Of a stretch of DNA of 64,000 bases, positions 58,249 to 64,000 are shown one piece after another (within the stretch, counting starts at the first letter, position 1; each line of letters starts with the position of its first letter). The translations under genes and the position numbers were made by a program. The notes below the pieces were generated by a model that saw only the letters and a list, made by a program, of their open reading frames with translations, did not search any database and was not told the DNA's origin. The stretch lies in assembly GCF_007673525.1 (NCBI RefSeq), contig NZ_VDZU01000001.1:1994177-2058176 (forward strand). Direction: 5' to 3'. Source of the stretch: Fictibacillus phosphorivorans. Lineage in GTDB: Bacteria; Bacillota; Bacilli; Bacillales; Fictibacillaceae.

Positions 58249-59751
58249 ATGAGCCAGCAATTTTTCAAAAGAAAGCGTCACGATTCCACATCATCAACTG
58301 AAAATTATGACCATCTTCATGTATCCTCTGATCTAAAGACGAATGTTAAAGAGATTAAGAACATTCTAGGAGAGAGTATCGATGTAAAAATCGTAGAGTT
58401 TTTAGAGATGCCTATTCCTTTTGCTATTTGTTACATCGAAGGATTAATCAACAAACAACAACTAGAATTATCCATTATTGAACCTATAAAACGCACACAA
58501 CTAGAAAATAAAAAGTTACAACCGAAAGACCTTATCCATCAAACGGAAGTTTCTGCAATGATAAGTCCTTGTCCTCATTTCGATCTAATCATTACACCCG
58601 TCTTAAAAGGACAGGTCATTATTTTTGTAGACGGTATGAGCGAGGCATATTCTATTCCCCTTGAAACGTGGGAGACACGCGGTGTAGAAGAACCTGAAGC
58701 ACAAACAATGGTAAGAGGACCACGTGAAGGTTTTATTGAAACACTTCAGACCAATACAACCTTGCTGAGACGCCGGATTTCAAATCCTACTTTGCGTTTC
58801 AAGCCATTTGAAGTAGGAAAAATAACGAAAACAACGATTTTAGTTTCATATCTAGAAAGCCAGGTCGATCAAGAAGTCTTACAAGAAGTGATAAAAAGGG
58901 TATCAAATCTAAACACTGATAAAATATTCGAGAGTGGAATGCTTGAAGAATTGATCGATGAGAACGGATACTCTCCGTTCCCCACCTTTCAATCTACAGA
59001 ACGACCAGATGTTGCAGCTGCAGCACTATCTGAAGGCAACGTTGTAATTATGTTTGAGGGTACACCTTTCGTCCTTATCACACCAACAACATTTATATCG
59101 TTTTTCCAAGCGGCTGAAGATTATTACCATCACTTTGATCTCTCTAGCTTCATTCGTGTGATTCGAGTTATTTCTTTCATGATCTCGTTAGCACTTCCAG
59201 CGGCTTATATTGCAGTCACTACCTTTCATCAAGAGTTGATTCCAACTAATCTTCTAGTCAGTTTAGCGGCTCAGAGGGAAGGTGTACCATTTCCAGCTTT
59301 CGTTGAAGCACTCGTCATGGAAACAATCTTTGAAATTTTGCGCGAAGCCGGTATTCGAATGCCGCGTCCTATCGGTTCTGCTGTATCGATAGTTGGAGCA
59401 ATTGTAATCGGTGAATCTGCGGTAGCAGCAGGACTTGTTTCACCAGCGATTGTAATCGTCGTTTCATTAACGGCAATTTCCAGCTTCGTCTCACCTTATT
59501 ATGGGTTTAGTGGCGCTGCACGATTGCTTAGATTCGTATTGATGATCTTAGCAGCAACAACAGGCATCTTTGGCATGATATTTTTCATGATCGGACTGCT
59601 TATCCACCTTTGTTCACTAACTTCAATGGGGAAACCTTACTTCTCGCCGTTAGCCCCTTTTCAATCTGGGAAACAAAAAGACAGCCTGTTTCGTCTTCCT
59701 TTATGGTGGACACAAACGAAGCTGCATAGAAAATGGGTAAAAAAATTATGA
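58249..59751 (+). CDS. Spore germination receptor A subunit (GerA family)
   Basis: 500 aa from ATG 58249 after GAAGGAGG. A long soluble N-terminal domain (to about 300) with SVGDPITKSTVA-type region replaced by EPEAQTMVRGPREGFIETL, then membrane segments (HFDLSSFIRVIRVISFM; LPAAYIAVTTFHQELIPTNL; REAGIRMPRPIGSAVSIVGA) characteristic of GerAA-type proteins. Sits in the spore inner membrane and senses germinant with the B and C subunits encoded next. Confidence 0.93.
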   Translation: MSQQFFKRKRHDSTSSTENYDHLHVSSDLKTNVKEIKNILGESIDVKIVEFLEMPIPFAICYIEGLINKQQLELSIIEPIKRTQLENKKLQPKDLIHQTEVSAMISPCPHFDLIITPVLKGQVIIFVDGMSEAYSIPLETWETRGVEEPEAQTMVRGPREGFIETLQTNTTLLRRRISNPTLRFKPFEVGKITKTTILVSYLESQVDQEVLQEVIKRVSNLNTDKIFESGMLEELIDENGYSPFPTFQSTERPDVAAAALSEGNVVIMFEGTPFVLITPTTFISFFQAAEDYYHHFDLSSFIRVIRVISFMISLALPAAYIAVTTFHQELIPTNLLVSLAAQREGVPFPAFVEALVMETIFEILREAGIRMPRPIGSAVSIVGAIVIGESAVAAGLVSPAIVIVVSLTAISSFVSPYYGFSGAARLLRFVLMILAATTGIFGMIFFMIGLLIHLCSLTSMGKPYFSPLAPFQSGKQKDSLFRLPLWWTQTKLHRKWVKKL

Positions 59752-60959
59752 GAAGGTGGAATATAGTTGCTGTAATCATCTCATTCTCATTAATACTATC
59801 TGGATGTGCTGGTCGGATTGAACTCAATGAACTCTTGATCGTATCGTCTATTGGTGTGGACTATAAAAAAGATAAAACTATCGTTCATTTTCAGGTGGTG
59901 AATCCAGGAGGCACAGCAGGTGGACAAGGTGGTGCACCATCAGGGGGATCTGGAGGAGCGGTATATACCTATACGGTAACAGGTGAAACACTTTATGATG
60001 CGGTTGAAAATGGAAGAAATATTTTGCCAAGAAAATTACTTTTTTCACATATTACAAGTGTAATAATAGGAGAAAAATATGCAAGAACAAAAGGTATTGC
60101 TCCATTATTTGATTTTATGGAACGAAACCATGAAGTTCGGGATAATCTCATCATGTTTGTTGCTAAGAATTCTACAGCAAAAGACATCTTATCCATGTAT
60201 ACTCCAATCTTTAAAAATCCTGGGGAATCATTAAAGAATAGAGTCCGATTAGCGGCTACCTCTACCGGGATATCTGAAGGAATTAAAGAAAAAGACGTTG
60301 TTCGTTGGCGATATGGTGAGTTTAGGGACCCAGTCATTCAAGGGGTAGAAATTGTTAAGATTAGCGATAGTCAAAGTGAAACATCCAATTTAGAAAATAT
60401 TATTGCAAATGATAAGACCTATCGAATATCAGGACTGGCAGTCTTTAACAAAGAGAAGATGGTGACTTGGTTGAACAATGATCAAACGAGAGGTTGGTCA
60501 ATAATCAATCAAAGAGTAAAGGATATCTTTATTTTGAGTCATAAATGTGATAGTCAGAAAGGTAACGTAGGATTCATGGTAAAAGAAGTTGACTCAAAAA
60601 CAAAGGTCCATTATGAAAATGGTAAATTGAAATATGTTGTAAATGTTAAAGGGAAAGCCATTTTACAAGAAGTGACATGTGCAGTAGATGTAGGTAATCC
60701 AACGACCCTGCTTGATATGGAAAAACGAGTAAATGAGGAGTTAGCAAGTCATATCAAAAGCACGGTGAAAAAAGCACAGAAAGAAAAAACGGATGTTTTT
60801 GGATTTGGGAAGTTACTTTATAATAAACATCCTGAAGTTTGGAAGAAATACAAAGAAAATTGGAGAGAAGAGTTCTCCGATGTTGAACTAGAAACGAATG
60901 TATCCATAAAACTTGAATCTGTAGGAGCGAGGGTGGAAACCATTCATGAGCAAAAATAA
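59748..60959 (+). CDS. Spore germination receptor C subunit (Ger(x)C lipoprotein)
   Basis: About 403 aa from ATG 59748 (ATGA overlap with the A stop; ATG 59733 is possible). Signal peptide with lipobox LSGC, then the GerC fold: IVSSIGVDYKKDKTIVHFQV, LPRKLLFSHITSVIIGEKYA and VRLAATSTGISEGIKEKDVV. A Gly-rich insertion (GGTAGGQGGAPSGGSGGA) is unusual. Lipid-anchored on the outer face. Confidence 0.9.
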   Translation: MRRWNIVAVIISFSLILSGCAGRIELNELLIVSSIGVDYKKDKTIVHFQVVNPGGTAGGQGGAPSGGSGGAVYTYTVTGETLYDAVENGRNILPRKLLFSHITSVIIGEKYARTKGIAPLFDFMERNHEVRDNLIMFVAKNSTAKDILSMYTPIFKNPGESLKNRVRLAATSTGISEGIKEKDVVRWRYGEFRDPVIQGVEIVKISDSQSETSNLENIIANDKTYRISGLAVFNKEKMVTWLNNDQTRGWSIINQRVKDIFILSHKCDSQKGNVGFMVKEVDSKTKVHYENGKLKYVVNVKGKAILQEVTCAVDVGNPTTLLDMEKRVNEELASHIKSTVKKAQKEKTDVFGFGKLLYNKHPEVWKKYKENWREEFSDVELETNVSIKLESVGARVETIHEQK

Positions 60960-61104
60960 ATCCTATCGTATTACACTTACGACTTTTTGGATCTTTTCAA
61001 TGATGAATTTGGCAACATTCCTTTCAAACAGACAATGGCTTCCTTTTTCTAAATGGATCGATGCTATATATTCACCACTATATAAACTGATGTTTGGAGG
61101 ATAA
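60946..61104 (+). CDS. Small ger-operon membrane protein (D-subunit-like)
   Basis: 52 aa, starting 14 bases inside the C gene and ending 2 bases before the B gene, fully embedded in the operon. One hydrophobic helix (TLTTFWIFSMMNLATFL) and a second amphipathic one (YSPLYKLMFGG). The order A-C-small-B equals yfkQ-R-S-T of B. subtilis, in which yfkS encodes a D subunit, so a modulator role is likely. Confidence 0.6.
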   Translation: MSKNKSYRITLTTFWIFSMMNLATFLSNRQWLPFSKWIDAIYSPLYKLMFGG

Positions 61105-61106
61105 AC

Positions 61107-62222
61107 ATGAACCATACTATAAATCGATGGCAGCTTGTTTTAATCGTAATCAGTTTTATAATGGGGAGTTCCTTATTAATGGCACCTAATTTAACTGCTT
61201 TTTTTTCAGGTCAGGATGCTTGGATTTCCATGATTATTGCGGTAATAATCGGTTTGATCTTAAATGTAACTTGGATAATGATTCTGAAACGTTACCAGTT
61301 TCGCTCTATTTTTCGTATAACAGAAGTTGCTGGAGGTAAGGTGGTGGGAACGATATTAAATATCTTAATCATTTTTTTTGCACTCCACTTAGCTTCCTAC
61401 GTAGTTAGAAACCTTAGTAACTTTATGATTTCAAACGTTATACCAGAGTCAAGTCCATGGACTTTTCAGATCATGATCATCTTACTTGCAGTATATTCCT
61501 GCTTTTATGGGTTAAATAACATCGGTCGAGTAAATGAGTTTTTAACCCCTTTTATGATTCTCTTTTTTATTTGCTCGTTAGCCCTTACTACGAATCAGTT
61601 CAGATTTTCACATCTGCAGCCATTTTTTGAACAAGGGATGTTAAGAATTTCGCAAGGTGCATACACGACAACGGGATTTCCTTTTATCGAGATTATTCTG
61701 TTAGGAAGTGTTCTTACCTATGTAAAGAACAAAAATAAACTCTCTAAAAATTATCTAGCAGGTATCTTGTTTGGTGGTAGCGCCCTGATCTTAACTGTAT
61801 TTATCGCTGTAGGAGTAGAAGGTGCTTATATGGTAAAACGACAAAGCTATCCTACATATGAGTTGATGAGAGATATATCAATCATCAATATTTTTGAGAG
61901 GGTAGAGGTCATTATTGGTGTTGTATGGATATTTGGTATTCTTGTTAAGATTGTCATTTGTTTATTTACAGCATTAAAGGGATTGCAGCATCTATCAAAG
62001 TTTCCGAACTATCATCCCTTTTTGCTCCCGGCTGGATTATTGATCTGGGCGTTGAGTAACCATATCCACACGAATTCAATGGAATTCACAGATTTTGTAG
62101 GACGAAATTGGACGCTATGGTGGTTTTCTTTATATCTGGTTCTCCTTGTTGTTTTGGGTATAGGTATTTTGCGAAAGAAAGATAAGAATTTAGATCAAAC
62201 TGCAGATGATTCTTCTCAATAG
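61107..62222 (+). CDS. Spore germination receptor B subunit (GerB, endospore permease)
   Basis: 371 aa, about ten membrane segments of the APC-type spore germination permease family: WQLVLIVISFIMGSSLLMAP, FRITEVAGGKVVGTILNILI, QGAYTTTGFPFIEIILLG. Binds amino acid or related germinants. ATG 61107 after TTGGAGG; it ends 7 bases into the convergent cyclase gene. Confidence 0.93.
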   Translation: MNHTINRWQLVLIVISFIMGSSLLMAPNLTAFFSGQDAWISMIIAVIIGLILNVTWIMILKRYQFRSIFRITEVAGGKVVGTILNILIIFFALHLASYVVRNLSNFMISNVIPESSPWTFQIMIILLAVYSCFYGLNNIGRVNEFLTPFMILFFICSLALTTNQFRFSHLQPFFEQGMLRISQGAYTTTGFPFIEIILLGSVLTYVKNKNKLSKNYLAGILFGGSALILTVFIAVGVEGAYMVKRQSYPTYELMRDISIINIFERVEVIIGVVWIFGILVKIVICLFTALKGLQHLSKFPNYHPFLLPAGLLIWALSNHIHTNSMEFTDFVGRNWTLWWFSLYLVLLVVLGIGILRKKDKNLDQTADDSSQ

Positions 62223-64000
62223 TATTTTTTATAATAGTGAGAGAATGCAAGCAACGGCCAAATTTTATCATAACTATGGTAATGGATATAAAAAGCGCCA
62301 GGTAAGCCGGCTCCTGTTGGATAGCTGGCTTTTTCTTGTTTAGAAAACAGCCAGGTAACTGCTCTTTTCATACTGAGATCAGGTTGATCCGAGATGGCAG
62401 TTAATGTGTTAAGCGCCCAAGCTGTTTGAGAAGGTGTACTTTTGTTTAAGCTAACATACTTTCTCTTAGAATCACTTTCACATGACTCGCCCCAACCTCC
62501 ATCTTCATTTTGAACCGAATGTAACCAGTTTTTCGCTTTTTGAATTTGTCTATCATTTGGATGAACACCACATGCGATTAAACCTGTAACGGCAGCCCAC
62601 GTTCCGTAAATATAACAAACACCCCATCGTCCATACCATGAACCATCCACTTCTTGATTTGCTCGTAGCCAGCTCACACCTTTTTTTATTGAGAGATGAT
62701 CTTGTTCCATGCCGTGGTAATTTCCTAAGAACTCTAAAGTCCTGCCAGTTATATCTGGAGTGGAAGGATCAACTAGAGCGTCTTTTGCGTGCTTGATGGG
62801 GAGGCTTCCAATCAAATAACGATTTGTATTCTTTTCAAATGCTGCCCATCCTCCATCATCGTTCTGCATAGACAAAAGCCATGCAAGCCCTTTTTCATAG
62901 CTTGAATAATAAGAAGAGTGTGTACGACAGTATTGTGCGATTGTACGGAGTGACACTTGGGTATCATCTAAATCAGGGTGTTGCGTATTACCTATGGAAA
63001 AGCCCCAGCCACCTGGGGTTGCATCTGGATTATGAACAGACCAATCACCATATTTATTCTGCTGCTGTGTAAGTAGAAATCTTGCGCCTTTTAATAGCTG
63101 AGCATTTGTTTGGGGAACACCCGCTTCAAGCAATGTATAAAGAATGAGAGACGTATCCCATGTAGTGGATGGTGAATTCTGCAGATGTAGCGTATCATCT
63201 ACCTCACAAAACATCTTCATCAACCCGTTCAGAGCGTTTTGAATAACCGGCGATGATCGATTAAATCCTTCTGAAAGCAGACCATACACCATGAAAATCG
63301 TGGTTAAGGCATAACTAAGAAGTGTTCCATCAGGTTCGATATGATTTTGTATATAAGACTTAATGTTGTCTTTCTTCGTATTCATGAATGAATCTCTAAT
63401 GTTCAACAAGGAGAACAGATTTATCCAATCTTTTATGTTAGAACCTTGATCTGATTTTCCTAATAATACTGATAGATCAGGTGTGTAGCTTGAAGTTAGT
63501 TTCTTTTTACCTTCAATCATCAACAGAACAGGAGCAAAGTGAGCTCTAGCATAGCTGCTGATATCATAACGGTTAATGGGAGAAGTAAGGGGCAGTGAAA
63601 AGAGAATGGCTGGATCGATCGGTAGCTCTGGCCAGTGATATAAACCGTTCATGGCTAAAAAGACTTTTGTTAGAAGGTCGGCATTTTTTAATCCACCATT
63701 ATTTATAATGAATTGTTTTGCGTTCTGAAGCGGTTCTGCAGTGTGTGAGTGGGGCTTCGAATACAAAAGAGCTGTATAGGCTTGGATAGTTGCTGACGAA
63801 TTTGCAGGCTCCTCATCAGGATATACACGCCATAAGCCATCGTTAGACTGTTTGGAAAGGATTCGTGCGGCTATCCTTTTAATAAGGTTTTCATTTTTGT
63901 AATCTATGGTTCGTAATAAAATGAGCATATACGCATCTGTGATTACAGAATTCTCAAAACAAAAACGCCAAGTCCCATCCGTTTTTTGGAGAGAAAGAAG
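62216..64000 (-). CDS. sqhC: Squalene-hopene / tetraprenyl-curcumene cyclase family (5' end outside window)
   Basis: 594 residues visible; the frame runs off the right edge (upstream of ATG 63928 it continues as SLQKTDGTWRFCFENSVITD, so that ATG is internal). Full-length enzymes are about 630 aa. Catalytic DLDDT (DxDD type), QW repeats (DGGWAAFEKN; DGSWYGRWGVCYIYGTW; NEDGGWGESC), and DPSTPDITGRTLEFLG. Closest in pattern to B. subtilis SqhC, which makes sporulenol in spores, fitting the ger genes next to it. Convergent with the ger operon. Confidence 0.93.
   Translation of the reverse strand, partial: LLSLQKTDGTWRFCFENSVITDAYMLILLRTIDYKNENLIKRIAARILSKQSNDGLWRVYPDEEPANSSATIQAYTALLYSKPHSHTAEPLQNAKQFIINNGGLKNADLLTKVFLAMNGLYHWPELPIDPAILFSLPLTSPINRYDISSYARAHFAPVLLMIEGKKKLTSSYTPDLSVLLGKSDQGSNIKDWINLFSLLNIRDSFMNTKKDNIKSYIQNHIEPDGTLLSYALTTIFMVYGLLSEGFNRSSPVIQNALNGLMKMFCEVDDTLHLQNSPSTTWDTSLILYTLLEAGVPQTNAQLLKGARFLLTQQQNKYGDWSVHNPDATPGGWGFSIGNTQHPDLDDTQVSLRTIAQYCRTHSSYYSSYEKGLAWLLSMQNDDGGWAAFEKNTNRYLIGSLPIKHAKDALVDPSTPDITGRTLEFLGNYHGMEQDHLSIKKGVSWLRANQEVDGSWYGRWGVCYIYGTWAAVTGLIACGVHPNDRQIQKAKNWLHSVQNEDGGWGESCESDSKRKYVSLNKSTPSQTAWALNTLTAISDQPDLSMKRAVTWLFSKQEKASYPTGAGLPGAFYIHYHSYDKIWPLLAFSHYYKKYY

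Noticed and set aside
62881..63072. Plus-strand frame inside the cyclase gene
   Set aside because: Shadow of conserved QW-repeat coding sequence on the minus strand.

Overview
The window comes from a low-GC, endospore-forming Bacillaceae bacterium, Bacillus-like and possibly Fictibacillus or a near relative (the genus is a guess). The evidence is the B. subtilis-like gene order mrfA-mrfB / ypsA / gpsB / rnpB / ypsC / (prophage) / ypwA, an Ector-type parE-parC pair with TTG starts, a GerA-type spore germination operon, and a Bacillus-type squalene-hopene/sporulenol cyclase. There are no tRNAs, transposases or CRISPR arrays.

Layout. Positions 1-7917 are chromosomal: the end of a PP2C-like phosphatase, a cyclic-phosphate-processing receiver protein, the MrfA/MrfB DNA-repair pair, a hydrophobic miniprotein, YpsA, GpsB, the type B RNase P RNA, and the RNA methyltransferase YpsC. 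Positions 7848-44103 are a prophage of about 36.2 kb inserted in the 3' end of ypsC. It is bounded by perfect 64-bp direct repeats (7848-7911 and 44040-44103), and the phage copy restores the ypsC C-terminus exactly (Gln-Ser-stop). Positions 44104-64000 are chromosomal again: YpwA carboxypeptidase, a CoA-binding protein, ParE/ParC, a YdjM-like membrane protein, a DJ-1/PfpI protein, an EcsC protein, an amidase, cysteine dioxygenase, a GntR-regulated membrane hydroxylase, a four-gene ger operon (A-C-small-B), and a squalene-hopene cyclase cut by the window end.

The prophage is a temperate siphovirus. Its left part has a tyrosine integrase, a GC-rich structured noncoding region (about 9060-9540), a sunset-domain protein, a UPF0489 protein and an XRE regulator. 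Next comes a 356-aa unknown protein and an 1100-aa single-chain RNA polymerase of the YonO/QDE-1 type (both double-psi barrel signatures and the ADVDGD catalytic motif are visible), then an HNH protein and many small genes. From 22.3 kb the late genes run in standard order: TerS, TerL, portal, minor head protein, scaffold, capsid, connectors, tail tube, a tail chaperone pair with a canonical -1 frameshift site (CCCAAAC), tape measure, Dit, baseplate/fibre genes, Gp37-like protein, XhlA, holin, amidase. The right end carries a GIY-YIG protein and a second XRE regulator with a compact operator region.

The main discovery candidate is the phage-encoded single-subunit RNA polymerase (13407-16709). 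It sits where replication genes normally lie, just after two strong hairpins, in a phage with no recognisable replication genes. Secondary candidates are the structured RNA region beside int, a terminase whose natural start codon appears to be ATA, the in-frame stop in a small zinc-finger gene, and the operator-repeat switch at 43.2 kb.
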